From Saprospirales bacterium (GTDB lineage: Bacteria; Bacteroidota; Bacteroidia; Chitinophagales; Saprospiraceae), in the NCBI GenBank assembly GCA_007695145.1, contig REEI01000058.1, positions 1-64,000 on the forward strand: a DNA stretch of 64,000 nucleotides, given 5' to 3'. The first letter of the stretch is position 1. Every line of letters begins with the position of its first letter. Below, one piece after another: positions 32,154 through 42,955 of this stretch. Under the pieces are notes generated by a model. It was given only the letters and a program-made list of their open reading frames with translations. It ran no database searches and was not told the origin of the DNA. The translations under genes and the position numbers were made by a program.

Positions 32154-32756
32154 ATGAAAAACTTGTTGTTAATTTTGTCACTTTTGTTCAGTGTTTCAAT
32201 TATTACTGCTGCCAATGACTCCAATAGTGAATCTAAAACCATGAGTGTAGTCTCATCAGAGAGCACACTTTATTGGAAAGGATACAAAGTTGGTGGATGG
32301 CACGAAGGATTTGTTACCATTAAAGATGGTCACCTTTCTTTCGATGATCAGGGAAATTTCAATGGAGGGCGGTTTGTCATTGACATGACAACCATCAATA
32401 CCACTGACTTAACCGGAAACAGTGCAGAAAGGTTGGAAGGTCACCTCAAATCAGATGACTTTTTCTCAGTTGAGACTTATCCTGAAGCCCATTTAAACAT
32501 TAAAAGAGTTATATCGCGCGGAGAGCCCGGTGATTACAGGATTGTAGCTGACCTTACTATCAAGGGAATTACTCATGAAATCAGGTTTAACACTTTGATA
32601 GAAGATAAGGGCAATATGAAGCATGCTGTGGCTGAATTTAAAGTGGACAGGTCTCTCTATGATGTCAGATTTGGATCAGGTTCATTTTTTGCCAACCTAG
32701 GCGATAATACAATTTACGACGAATTCGACATTAAAGTGAACCTTGTAGTAAGGTAA
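32154..32756 (+). CDS. YceI family protein, secreted
   Basis: 200 aa; LYWKGYKVGGWHEGFVTIKDGHLSFDDQGNFNGGRFVIDMTTINTTDL...HLKSDDFFSVETYPEAHLNIKRV. Confidence 0.93.
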   Translation: MKNLLLILSLLFSVSIITAANDSNSESKTMSVVSSESTLYWKGYKVGGWHEGFVTIKDGHLSFDDQGNFNGGRFVIDMTTINTTDLTGNSAERLEGHLKSDDFFSVETYPEAHLNIKRVISRGEPGDYRIVADLTIKGITHEIRFNTLIEDKGNMKHAVAEFKVDRSLYDVRFGSGSFFANLGDNTIYDEFDIKVNLVVR

Positions 32757-32817
32757 TGCGTTTTAAAGATGCTATCTAACCGATAGGAAAAATTTTTCAT
32801 AGCAATTGTTTTTGGTA

Positions 32818-32845
32818 GGGCCCCGATCGAGGGGCCTTTTTTTTT
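32818..32845 (+). terminator. Intrinsic terminator after yceI-like gene
   Basis: GGCCCC-GATCGA-GGGGCC followed by T9. Confidence 0.88.
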
Positions 32846-33471
32846 GCCCCTTTCCCAAACTAACTGCCTCTTTCTCAAGTCTAATTCCGCCACTGCTTAA
32901 CAGTCGCAAAACATTCAAAAATATAACTTCACAAGAAAACAATTGATTTCAGCAGTTAAAAGGTACTTGTGTTTGTTATCAATGCAGTTGGACTGGGGGA
33001 ACCCAAAAATCACCTTGAAGTAAGCACAATGTTTACGCCGTGAAAAAATCCTCAAAAAACACCTTTCATCGAACCCCTGCGATAAAAAAAGAGGTTAAAT
33101 AATGGCTAAATGTTACCAAATAAGCACTTATTTCGCTCTAGGAATCTGAAGAGAGAAAATCCCATCACCATATAATCTAGTCGGTAATTTAGACTGATAT
33201 TCCATACCAGGAGGCATAAGAAGGCCTGAGTGAATTGGGTATAAGTCAAGGGTTGTCAAAAAACCATCTTGAATGGATTAAAACATTGGAAGAAGCATTT
33301 TAGCCTCTTCCTCTCCAGATTGTAAGCCAAAATACCTCCTATTGATTAACCTTCCCTTGAAAGGTGATGAGTTGGAGAAAACTTTTCCATTATTGAAAAA
33401 TCTTTGGTCGGTCTTTTTCCAGAATACTTTTCAAATCAGGTTGACATTAAATTTTCTTTCATACTTTTGCA

Positions 33472-33665
33472 GTTCGGCTGGGTTAAGCAAAAGATTAAAA
33501 GGGAATTCCGTGGAAGTCGGAAACTGTGCCCGCAGCTGTAACCTTCGGATATCAATCCATTGTGCCACTGTCCATTGGATGGGAAGGCGGAATTGATTTC
33601 AACCACCTCTTTAGGTTGTTGATCGAAGGAAGTCAGAAGACCTGCCCAGGCGATTCATTACTTGG
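33472..33665 (+). ncRNA. Cobalamin (AdoCbl) riboswitch
   Basis: GGGAATTCCGTGGAAGTCGGAAACTGTGCCCGCAGCTGTAACC...TGCCACTG...GGGAAGGCGG...GTCAGAAGACCTGCC conserved core; TACTTTTG promoter box 33462-33469; followed by BtuB-like receptor. Confidence 0.95.
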
Positions 33666-33762
33666 CTTTCGGGACAAAGGCCGGGGGTGTAAACACCATT
33701 TCGCTCTTCTTAATACAAGGAGACCACTATTTGGTCGCATTCCCAACCTTTTCCCGATATAA

Positions 33763-35652
33763 TTGATCGGGATGCATCAGTGGCAGTATTTAATTATCAT
33801 TTTAGTGCTGTTTTCACTTCGGGTGGAATCACAGCCGATTGATACATTTGAGATAGAGGAGATTCAAATTCAAACAACACGCCTTTACAGTTTGATCTCA
33901 GCAGATACCATTTCAGCAGGCAGAAAAGTTAGCAGTTCGACGCCCCTTCATTTCACAAGACTGCAGTTGCGTGAAAACAACCCTGGAGGGATAACAACCT
34001 TCAACACCCGCGGTACAACTCCGCAGCAAAATACGATCTTCTGGGCGGGCATGGAACTCAATAACCCTATGTTGGGCTTAGCTGACCTCAGTCTTTTTCC
34101 TGCCTATTTGTTTGATGCAGTACTCCTCCACCAGGGCGGGAATCCCAACCTTCCCTTCTCTGGCAAACCGGGGGGAAGTTTAGAATTGGTAACTTCATCC
34201 GATCCTAAACTTGCTGATGGACTGAGTCTTTCTCTATCGAATCTTTCAACGGAAAATCGGAACAGCCTGACTTACCTAAAATCACAAATCGCTCTGAGTA
34301 ACACCTCAATCGGAATCAATGCCGCCTACTCTGATTACAGAAACCGATATAAATTTACCCATCCCAATGGCACCACAAAGCGACAGTCCCATGGTAGGGG
34401 AATTCACCGGAATTCAACAGTCAACATTCACCATCAAATCAATAACTCTTCGGACCTAACTCTAAATACCTGGATCCAAAACACTGAAAGACAAGTACCC
34501 CCAACCCTATTTGAGCAAAGTTCTTCAGCCTCTCAAAGGGATAAGGCAATAAGGATTGCTGCACACTACAGAAAGCAATTGGGGCGATCACTACTTGGCT
34601 TCAGGCCGGGCTTCAACAGGGAGGTATTAAACTACTCGGATCCGGTTAGCGGTGAATTTTCAAATAGTACAATCACCACAAGACAAGTTTCTACCTACTG
34701 GACAGGACAGATAATATCGCAGCTACCTTTGAAAGTGGAGGCTGTTTGGCGAAATCGTTCTATTCAAACAGATGCATACCAAGTAAATCCCTCGGAAGAC
34801 GACCTTTTGCTCTCTGCCGGATTGAGGATCGCCGACATACTACCCAATTTTTCTGCGGCCGCCTATCTCCGAAAGAAGTACAGCGCCAGGTCAAACTCTC
34901 CCCTACTGGCAAGACTTGAGTTTTCCATTGTTCCAAAGTATGATAGGAAGATATTTATCTCTATAGAAAATCACCACCGGAATCCAACCCTTAACGACCT
35001 CTACTGGCCCATTTTGGGCAATCCTGATTTAAAGTCGGAAAGAGGGCATGCTGCGGAGAGTGGAATAAGGCTAAAAAATGGTGGACATGGCATTGAATAT
35101 CTATCTGGAAAAATATTTTACAGAAGAACCGACCGGCTTATTTACTGGTCCAATCACAGCGGTGTCTGGAAGCCTGAAAATTTATCCGCAGTAGTGGCCT
35201 ACGGTTTAGACCTTGAAGCTAAATACGATCATGAGTTCAATAAGCTAAAAATCGGCGCAAATCTAAACTATCAATTCCTAAAAACATCACTCATAGAAGA
35301 GCGCTTCCCCGGTGATCCATCCGAAGGCAAACAGCTACCCTATCAACCGGAACACAATATTCTAAGCACTGTATCACTTTCCTACAAAAGTACAGTCCTC
35401 ACTTTTAATCAAAAGTGGACCTCTACCAGATATGTATCGTCAGATCACAGTCAATACTTGAGTCCACTCCTTTTGTTGAGTGCCGGAATCGGACATTTTT
35501 TTTCAATTGGACCAACCACCTGGGAGGTTTCCCTATTCTGTGATAACCTTTTTGACAAGGAGTTTTTTTCAGTAAGCCGGCGCCCAATGCCCGGTAGAAC
35601 ATTAGGAATTCAATTAACTACTAACTTAAATAACAAAAGATGCAATCATTAA
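33763..35652 (+). CDS. TonB-dependent receptor, BtuB-like (cobalamin uptake)
   Basis: 629 aa beta-barrel protein, C-terminal NLFDKEFFSVSRRPMPGRTLGIQLT; directly downstream of the cobalamin riboswitch. Confidence 0.88.
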   Translation: MIGMHQWQYLIIILVLFSLRVESQPIDTFEIEEIQIQTTRLYSLISADTISAGRKVSSSTPLHFTRLQLRENNPGGITTFNTRGTTPQQNTIFWAGMELNNPMLGLADLSLFPAYLFDAVLLHQGGNPNLPFSGKPGGSLELVTSSDPKLADGLSLSLSNLSTENRNSLTYLKSQIALSNTSIGINAAYSDYRNRYKFTHPNGTTKRQSHGRGIHRNSTVNIHHQINNSSDLTLNTWIQNTERQVPPTLFEQSSSASQRDKAIRIAAHYRKQLGRSLLGFRPGFNREVLNYSDPVSGEFSNSTITTRQVSTYWTGQIISQLPLKVEAVWRNRSIQTDAYQVNPSEDDLLLSAGLRIADILPNFSAAAYLRKKYSARSNSPLLARLEFSIVPKYDRKIFISIENHHRNPTLNDLYWPILGNPDLKSERGHAAESGIRLKNGGHGIEYLSGKIFYRRTDRLIYWSNHSGVWKPENLSAVVAYGLDLEAKYDHEFNKLKIGANLNYQFLKTSLIEERFPGDPSEGKQLPYQPEHNILSTVSLSYKSTVLTFNQKWTSTRYVSSDHSQYLSPLLLLSAGIGHFFSIGPTTWEVSLFCDNLFDKEFFSVSRRPMPGRTLGIQLTTNLNNKRCNH

Positions 35653-36683
35653 AAGACTTATTGGGACTACTGCTCATAGCAGCAATTATAATTTTTGGAT
35701 CTGCGTGCAGCTCAGATGACGACAATGCTGGCAATCAGAATGAAAGTCTTGCAAAGGGCAAGTATGGACTGGTAATCAACGAGGGGGGATTTCAGCAGGG
35801 AAATGCCTCACTTGGCCTTTTTGACAAAGACACACGTGAATACAATCCAAATTTCTTTCAATCTATTTCTGGATCGCCCCTTGGAGATATTTTTCAGAGC
35901 ATTTACTTCAGAAATGAAACAGCCTATCTAGTGGTCAATAACTCTTCAACTATAGAGATACTCAATCTCAATCCCCTGAAACACCTTGGAAGCATTACAG
36001 ATCTTCCATCTCCCAGATATATGACCACTCGAGATGGTTTTGGTTATGTATCCAATCTTTTTGGAAATGTCATCAGTGTAGTAGGCCTGGAGGAAATGAG
36101 GGTCATCTCAACTATGGATTTTCCTGGATGGAGTGAAGAAATGATATGGCTGGAAAATGACTTACTGGTTTCGTGTCCAAGCTGCCCCGGATTGTACCTT
36201 ATAGATGTAGAAGCGCAAATGATCATAGACTCTGTCGCCACCGGACCCAATTCTTCGTTTTTAAGAAAACTGCCCAATGGAAATATTCTTAGCTTTTCTA
36301 CTGGAAGTTTCGATGGGGAGATTCTTCCTTCTTTATTGTTATTGGATGAGGAGCTCAACAAGTTAGACAGGCGCGAAATTGCACCCATGGGATTCATAGG
36401 AGCGTTTGAGTTGGACGAAAGTCAGTCCCGCTTTCTTTATTTCGATGGAGATCTAATGTTTATAGAAGTCAACGACGATCATCTCAGTACTCCCCAAACG
36501 CTATTCAATGTGGATGAGCTTACATCAGCTTATGGGTTAAGCCTAAATAGCAATGGTCAAATATTCTTAACCAATGCAAGGGACTTCAATAGTATCGGGG
36601 AAATAATAGTTTATGACAAAGACGGGATGTTGCTCGATCGTTTTGAAGCAGGGGTAGTACCGTCGGCTGTGGTAGAGTATTGA
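35640..36683 (+). CDS. Surface lipoprotein, beta-propeller (YncE/DUF5074, BtuG-like)
   Basis: 347 aa; lipobox ...IIFGSACSSDDDNAG, repeated propeller-like segments; overlaps the receptor gene by 13 nt. Confidence 0.75.
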   Translation: MQSLKDLLGLLLIAAIIIFGSACSSDDDNAGNQNESLAKGKYGLVINEGGFQQGNASLGLFDKDTREYNPNFFQSISGSPLGDIFQSIYFRNETAYLVVNNSSTIEILNLNPLKHLGSITDLPSPRYMTTRDGFGYVSNLFGNVISVVGLEEMRVISTMDFPGWSEEMIWLENDLLVSCPSCPGLYLIDVEAQMIIDSVATGPNSSFLRKLPNGNILSFSTGSFDGEILPSLLLLDEELNKLDRREIAPMGFIGAFELDESQSRFLYFDGDLMFIEVNDDHLSTPQTLFNVDELTSAYGLSLNSNGQIFLTNARDFNSIGEIIVYDKDGMLLDRFEAGVVPSAVVEY

Positions 36684-36850
36684 CAATTCAGAGAAAAGAA
36701 AAGGAATTTTCAATTGCCCTATTCGTCAACATTTTAACATCTCATCCCCTTGGGTATTGGATGTGTGATAGTCTTATAGTGCAATAAACAAACTGGGCTA
36801 AAGCGCTAAACTTTCAACTCTACTTCTGTGTACAATTATAAGTTAGATGA

Positions 36851-37744
36851 TCACTCCCTTGCATCCTGAGGAAAGACATCTGATGCCAAAAGAAGGGCCT
36901 TATTGAACTCCTTGCGATTGAGTGAGAGGTCAACCTCTTGATGGTCGAAGAAATAGAGTAGGTTTTCTGTGGCCATATTTCCGGTAAGGTCATCCTTAGC
37001 CATTGGGCAACCACCAAAACCCTTAATTGCGGAGTCAAACCTATTGCAACCTGCCAGGAAAGCTGCCTCAACCTTTTCTTTCCAATTGTGAGGTCCTGTG
37101 TGAAAGTGTGCTCCAAATTCTATATCGGAGTATTCGGGAATTACATTTGCAAAAATGTAGCTAATACTCTCAGGTTTTGCCACACCAATGGTATCAGAAA
37201 GCATAAGAATGCGAATCCCTTCCTTGTGAAGGTTGGAAGTCCAGTGAGACAAAATCTCAGCGTTCCAGGGGTCTCCATAAGGATTTCCAAATCCCATAGA
37301 GAGGTAAACAACCATCTCTTTACCACTCTCAAACGCCAAATCCCGGATTACTTTCAACCGCTCCATGGACTCCTCAATAGTGGCATTGGTATTTCGCACC
37401 TGAAAGGTTTCAGAAATACTAAAGGGGTAGCCAAGGTATTTTATCTCATCAAATTCACAGGCTGAAACGGCACCTCTCCTATTGGCGACTATAGCAAGAA
37501 GTCGATTGCCAGCCAGCAGACTAGGGTCTATCCCGCGGATAACTTCCGGGCTGTCTTTTAATTGAGGTATTGCCTTTGGGCTAACGAAGCTTCCAAAATC
37601 TATTGTATGGAATCCCACTTTAAGCAATTGATTTAGATAAGAAATTTTTACCTCAGTTGGAATAAACTGCCTGAGTCCCTGCATAGCATCTCTGGGACAT
37701 TCAATTAACTTTACCTTACCTAACTGGAAACTGACTTGCTCCAC
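36851..37744 (-). CDS. Hydroxymethylglutaryl-CoA lyase
   Basis: 297 aa; KLIECPRDAMQGLRQFIPTEVKISYLNQLLKVGFHTIDFGSFVSPKAIPQL...FGGCPMAKDDLTGNMATE. Confidence 0.88.
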   Translation of the reverse strand: MEQVSFQLGKVKLIECPRDAMQGLRQFIPTEVKISYLNQLLKVGFHTIDFGSFVSPKAIPQLKDSPEVIRGIDPSLLAGNRLLAIVANRRGAVSACEFDEIKYLGYPFSISETFQVRNTNATIEESMERLKVIRDLAFESGKEMVVYLSMGFGNPYGDPWNAEILSHWTSNLHKEGIRILMLSDTIGVAKPESISYIFANVIPEYSDIEFGAHFHTGPHNWKEKVEAAFLAGCNRFDSAIKGFGGCPMAKDDLTGNMATENLLYFFDHQEVDLSLNRKEFNKALLLASDVFPQDARE

Positions 37745-37831
37745 AGTGATCTTTTTAGTAAAAAATTGGTTTACCTATTTTGACAAATAAAGCGTAAATT
37801 TGAGAAATTTTTCTGAGATAAACAACTTTCA

Positions 37832-38059
37832 ATGAGTCCAAATAAAAAGGCGACTTTTGCCCTCTTGGGATTTATACTTATGGCACTTGGATTTCTGTCT
37901 CTTGTTTTTGGAGCAATAGGTATCAGGTTTATGTTCCTCGGCTTTCTGGATGCACTTCCACCCCTCGGTACTTTACTTGTGCATTTGGTTATGTTATTTG
38001 GTGGAATTGTAATAATGTATATAAGTCTAACTGATTGGAAGGAGGATGAATTACGATAA
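37832..38059 (+). CDS. Small two-TM hypothetical membrane protein
   Basis: 75 aa with two hydrophobic segments. Confidence 0.6.
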   Translation: MSPNKKATFALLGFILMALGFLSLVFGAIGIRFMFLGFLDALPPLGTLLVHLVMLFGGIVIMYISLTDWKEDELR

Positions 38060-38427
38060 AAGGAATGTCAATTAAAAGGGCCAATTAATAACCCAGCTTG
38101 GCTTCCGGTCGAACTTTTATAAGCACTGCCATAAGCTCCCAGGCAAACAGCATACTTTTAAACCTAAGTAAGCTTAGAAGTTCCAGATAGATTCAATGGA
38201 AACAATTTTATATCCAAATTTAAACGTATAGACGTCGAAGTAACTTCATTTTATTATGTTGTTTTTCAATGCCTTACATTGTATATTATTAGTTTCAACT
38301 ACTAGAAACTGGCGAGATAAAGTAAATTCAAAGTCTCAAAATAGACTTCCTGGGCAGCTCAAAGAAGGAAAAAAAATATAATTCCAAAAAAAAATCACAT
38401 TACTTTTTTTTAAAAATAGGAATAATA

Positions 38428-38441
38428 TTTGTTTATCTTTG
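38428..38441 (+). promoter_or_regulatory. TAnnTTTG-type promoter box far upstream of the AT-hook protein gene
   Basis: TATCTTTG 38434-38441; ATG at 38698 implies a ~250-nt leader if active. The nearby TTTG is too close to serve as -33. Confidence 0.35.
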
Positions 38442-38697
38442 CACATCTTTGCGAAGCTGACAATTGCATGAAATTTTGGCCGTTATACTGAAGAACAAAG
38501 CCAATTTTTTGCTTAAATTTATCGGCCCACCACCAAAGGGCAATCAAATTTTAATTCCTCAAGCAAGAATAGGGAATCTTCAGTCTTGAATTTAAATGAC
38601 CCCATTTCGTATATTTGGATTAACAAGCTCCTTCTAGGAGGCAAATAACCAAAAACCATGAAGGCAAAAATTATTTAGTAACTTAATCAATCAAATT

Positions 38698-39447
38698 ATG
38701 TCCATAACAAATTTAACAGCACCTGAACTCAGGGAACTGATATCAAAATATCAGTCAGAGCTCAGGAAATTGGAGTATCAGGCAAGCAAGACCTATGCTA
38801 CCATTCAGGAACTTGAGGATGTGTTCTATCAAAGTTCCTCCAGAAGTGAGAGACCGATTTTACCATCCTCCATGGGTGCGGCTCAAACAACCACTACAAG
38901 TCAGAGTCCTCCTGCAGAAAGTCCTCCTAAGAAAAAAAGAGGTCGAAAGCCGAAAGTAAAAGCTTTGGAAGAAACCACCGAAAGCGCCATTGAAAAGCCA
39001 AGTGAATCTGGCAGAAGGCAGTCTTCAAAACCCGCCAGGGTGGTGTCGGCAACTGGAGCTCAGGATGATGTCTTTACTATCCTTCCAAAGAAGACTCCTA
39101 AAAAGAGAAAACCCGCTCAGTCCAAAGGCAAAAGAAAGCGAGTTGTAAAAACTGATGGATACAGACTTTCCGATTGGGACACCTTTATTGTAAGGTCTCT
39201 AGAGGACACCGATCGGATTCTTAGAAATGCAGATTTCTATGAGTTGGCGAAAGAGTGGATAAAGACCACTGGAGAGGAAATCGACAATACTGAAATCAGG
39301 GGTAAAATCAGTAGGTCTATTCATAAACTGGCCAACAAGCGAGGCTATATTATTAAAGTCAAATATCCCGGCAGAGGCAATGCTTACGCCCTTCCGGATT
39401 GGTTTACCAAGGATGGTAAATTGAAAAAAATGCATGCTGACCTGTAA
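38698..39447 (+). CDS. AT-hook containing DNA-binding-like protein
   Basis: 249 aa; KKKRGRKPKVKAL AT-hook, basic KKTPKKRKPAQSKGKRKR linker, C-terminal folded domain. Confidence 0.7.
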   Translation: MSITNLTAPELRELISKYQSELRKLEYQASKTYATIQELEDVFYQSSSRSERPILPSSMGAAQTTTTSQSPPAESPPKKKRGRKPKVKALEETTESAIEKPSESGRRQSSKPARVVSATGAQDDVFTILPKKTPKKRKPAQSKGKRKRVVKTDGYRLSDWDTFIVRSLEDTDRILRNADFYELAKEWIKTTGEEIDNTEIRGKISRSIHKLANKRGYIIKVKYPGRGNAYALPDWFTKDGKLKKMHADL

Positions 39448-39707
39448 ACCACTAGTTTAGTAACCTATAAACGGATAAGGGGGGAGTTGACAAGGGTCGA
39501 TTTTCCCCTTATTTTTAATTACTGACTACAATTGGAAGTCTTTCGCAGAATTTATTTTAAAAAACTACATAACAACTAAGCAATGGAAGATTCTCAGTTG
39601 GTTCTTACTCAATTGGGTTTTGTTCTGGATTTAAGTCCAACAAAAGATAAGCCAATTCCGTTATGGATTGGTACCAATTTAAACTTTGCTTAATCAAAGT
39701 TGGAAAA

Positions 39708-40121
39708 ATGAAAGCAAGTACTGAGATTTTGCGACACCACCACCTTAGAGCGACCCCCATCAGGGTCAAAATACTTGAAATATTCAATCAGGCAGACCGT
39801 GCACTGTCCAATGAGGACATTGAGAGTCACTTTAAAAGTCTGGACAGAATAACCCTATACCGAACCTTAAAGTCATTTGAGGAAAAAGGAATTATCCATA
39901 AAATCCTTAACTCCGGCCCTGCTCCACTGTATGCTATTTGCGCAGATGGTTGCAGCGTCCATCAGCACAAGGATCATCACGGACATTTTCATTGTATGGA
40001 TTGTGGAAAAACCTTTTGCCTGGATGATGTATTGGTCCCCGACATCAAGATACCGGAAGGCTTTACTATTGAACAGAACCACCTGGTGATGGAGGGCACT
40101 TGCCCCAAATGCAATGAATAG
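39708..40121 (+). CDS. Fur family transcriptional regulator (Zur/PerR type)
   Basis: HHLRATPIRVKILEIFNQADRALSNEDIESHF...ITLYRTLKSFEEKGIIHK...HGHFHCMDCGKTFCLDD...CPKC; internal ATG 39708 preferred over track start 39663. Confidence 0.9.
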   Translation: MKASTEILRHHHLRATPIRVKILEIFNQADRALSNEDIESHFKSLDRITLYRTLKSFEEKGIIHKILNSGPAPLYAICADGCSVHQHKDHHGHFHCMDCGKTFCLDDVLVPDIKIPEGFTIEQNHLVMEGTCPKCNE

Positions 40122-40130
40122 TCTTTACCT

Positions 40131-41420
40131 ATGATACCTTTGGCTGAAAGAATGAGACCTACCCATTTGAAAGACTTCATGGGGCAAAACCATATTCTTG
40201 GGCCGGGAAAAGCCCTTCGTGCAGCAATTGAATCAGATAAGGTCCATTCCATGATCCTCTGGGGATCCCCAGGGGTGGGCAAAACTACCTTTGCAAGATT
40301 GCTGGCCCATAATCAAAAACGAGAATTCTTTCAGTTGTCAGCAGCCGACTCAGGCATCAAAAGCGTCAGAGATATCTTAGAAACTGCTCGAGAATTAATA
40401 CATCGCCATCAACCCTCTCCTATACTTTTTCTAGACGAAATTCACCGATTTACCAAATCACAGCAGGACTCTCTTCTCGGTGGGGTTGAAAAGGGAATCA
40501 TTATTCTAATCGGAGCCACAACAGAGAATCCTTCTTTTGAGCTCAATCGCGCACTCCTATCAAGATGCAGGGTTTACCATTTTGAAGAAATGGGCCGAAA
40601 AGATCTAGAGAAAATCCTCCAAAGAGCGGTAAAAGAAGATCCCTTGATTTCAAAACATGAGGTCGAATTGAGGGAGACTGAGGAGTTGATACTTTATTCC
40701 GGTGGGGATGTTAGAAAGTTGCTCAATGCACTTGAGTTGGTTGTAGACTCTGAAGACAGAGAACCCCAAACTACCGTGATCGTCACCAATGAAAGAGTCG
40801 CATCTATCCTCCGGCAAAAAAATGTGCCCTATGATAAGAGTGGCAATCAGCACTATGATACTATTTCAGCTTTCATTAAAAGTATAAGGGGTAGCGATCC
40901 AGATGCAGCCCTGTATTATCTTCATACAATGATATCCGGAGGTGAGGATATCAAGTTCATCTGCAGGCGAATGATCATTTCAGCCTCCGAGGATATTGGA
41001 CTGGCCAATCCAAATGCTCTGCTGATAGCCACCTCTTGCTTTCAAGCCGCCACCATGGTGGGGCTTCCGGAAGCAGCGATCCCTATGAGTCAGACGGCCA
41101 TCTATCTGGCTTGCTCTCCAAAGTCGAATTCCGCATATCTAGCCATGCATCGCGTACAAAAGGCCATAAAAGATAATCCCTACTCAAGCATTCCTCTTCA
41201 TTTGAGAAATGCTCCCGACAAATTAACAAGGGAACTTGGTCATGGAAAAAATTATAAATACCCTCACGATTTCCCCGGAAACTTTGTCCACCAGACCTAT
41301 CTCCCTAAAGACATGGATTCAATGACTTTCTTTGTTCCGGGAGAAAGTCCATTCGAAACGCGAATGATGGAGATTTTCAAGCAATTTCGGGCAAAGCACA
41401 AAGAAACAGAGGACAAATAA
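40131..41420 (+). CDS. rarA: Replication-associated recombination protein A (RarA/MgsA AAA ATPase)
   Basis: 429 aa; LAERMRPTHLKDFMGQNHILGPGKALR, WGSPGVGKTTFARLLA, FLDEIHRF. Confidence 0.94.
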   Translation: MIPLAERMRPTHLKDFMGQNHILGPGKALRAAIESDKVHSMILWGSPGVGKTTFARLLAHNQKREFFQLSAADSGIKSVRDILETARELIHRHQPSPILFLDEIHRFTKSQQDSLLGGVEKGIIILIGATTENPSFELNRALLSRCRVYHFEEMGRKDLEKILQRAVKEDPLISKHEVELRETEELILYSGGDVRKLLNALELVVDSEDREPQTTVIVTNERVASILRQKNVPYDKSGNQHYDTISAFIKSIRGSDPDAALYYLHTMISGGEDIKFICRRMIISASEDIGLANPNALLIATSCFQAATMVGLPEAAIPMSQTAIYLACSPKSNSAYLAMHRVQKAIKDNPYSSIPLHLRNAPDKLTRELGHGKNYKYPHDFPGNFVHQTYLPKDMDSMTFFVPGESPFETRMMEIFKQFRAKHKETEDK

Positions 41421-41530
41421 CCATCGATAATACCCCCCTCTAAAAAATCTGGCAGTCTGAAACAGTTTACCTCCATTCATGTTTTTAATGCAGAAAAAGC
41501 TATATTTGTGCTCAATTTTAAAAATGAGAT

Positions 41531-42700
41531 ATGTCTGAAATTATCAACTACATTGACACCGAGAACCTGAAAATAATAAGAGAAAGTGCGAGGGATTTTG
41601 CTGAAACCCACATTAGACCCAACATCATGAAATGGGACGAAGCTCAACATTTTCCGGTAGATGTAATGAAAAAAATGGGTGAGTATGGCTTTATGGGGAT
41701 TTTGGTTCCCACAGAATACGGAGGATCAGGACTGGGGTATCAGGAATATATTACCATTATAGAGGAAATTTCCAAAGTAGACCCCTCAATTGGTCTTTCT
41801 TTGGCCGCACACAATTCTCTATGTACCGGACACATACTAGAATTTGGCACTGAAGAACAAAAAAAGAAATACCTGCCTAAGTTGGCAACAGGTGAATGGA
41901 TTGGAGCCTGGGGACTGACCGAACCCAATACCGGAAGTGATGCAATAAGAATGAAATGCGTTGGAGAGGATCAGGGCGACCACTATCTTGTAAACGGTAC
42001 TAAGTGCTGGATCACCCATGGAATCAGCGCTGAAGTTGCGGTTGTCATCGTTAGGACAGGAGAACTATTGGACTCCCGCGGCATGACCGCTTTAATCGTG
42101 GAAAGAGGAACTGAGGGCTTCGCCGGAGGAAAAAAAGAAGACAAGCTCGGAATGAGGGCTTCTGAAACTGCTGAACTTATTTTTGACAATTGCAAAATCC
42201 CAAAAAACCAAATACTGGGTGAAGAGGGTGATGGCTTTATTCAAGCCATGAAAATATTGGATGGAGGACGAATTTCCATTGCTGCCCTCTCGTTGGGTAT
42301 TGCCAAAGGTGCCTACGAAGCCTCTGTTAAATATGCAAAGGAAAGGGAGCAATTTGGCCAGGCCATTGCCAATTTCCAGGCCATCGGTTTCAAACTTGCA
42401 GATATGAGCACAAAAATTCAGGGGGCCGAACTACTGACCCGCAAAGCTGGTTATTTGAAGGACCACAAAGAAAAACTGACCAAGACCTCCGCCTCTGCCA
42501 AATACTACGCCTCTGAAATATGCGTGGAAATTGCTACAGATGCCGTTCAGGTTTTTGGTGGATATGGTTACACCAAGGAGTTTCCCGTGGAAAAATTCTT
42601 TCGGGACTCAAAACTTTGCACCATAGGTGAAGGAACTTCCGAAATCCAAAAACTGGTCATTACGCGGGAACTCATTAAGGAAAATCCCATCACACGGTAG
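41531..42700 (+). CDS. Acyl-CoA dehydrogenase
   Basis: 389 aa; GIGLSLAAHNSLCTGHI-like region, WALTEPNTGSDA-like motif, AVQVFGGYGYTKEFPVEKFFRDSKLCTIGEGTSEIQ. Confidence 0.95.
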   Translation: MSEIINYIDTENLKIIRESARDFAETHIRPNIMKWDEAQHFPVDVMKKMGEYGFMGILVPTEYGGSGLGYQEYITIIEEISKVDPSIGLSLAAHNSLCTGHILEFGTEEQKKKYLPKLATGEWIGAWGLTEPNTGSDAIRMKCVGEDQGDHYLVNGTKCWITHGISAEVAVVIVRTGELLDSRGMTALIVERGTEGFAGGKKEDKLGMRASETAELIFDNCKIPKNQILGEEGDGFIQAMKILDGGRISIAALSLGIAKGAYEASVKYAKEREQFGQAIANFQAIGFKLADMSTKIQGAELLTRKAGYLKDHKEKLTKTSASAKYYASEICVEIATDAVQVFGGYGYTKEFPVEKFFRDSKLCTIGEGTSEIQKLVITRELIKENPITR

Positions 42701-42955
42701 CTATACTAAGGCAATTTATTGAATCTCGGTCAGCTGCACCCAATGCTCAAGTACAACACTAAATTGTAGAACAGAAAGTTTGCCCCATAGTTTAGTGTCC
42801 ATTGGTTCAACTCTTTTCTTAAGGTCGAGTCATTGAATAATGGGAATTTAGAGATCGTTCTAAACCGATTTTTTCCAAAAGTTAAACGGTACAGAGATTA
42901 TGTTGTCTAAGACCACTGGAAAGATTCCTGAAATCAACAATCGATTGGTCAAAAA

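Noticed and set aside
33342-33762. ORFs 33342-33596 and 33526-33762
   Set aside because: They overlap the cobalamin riboswitch; the sequence is explained by the RNA element.
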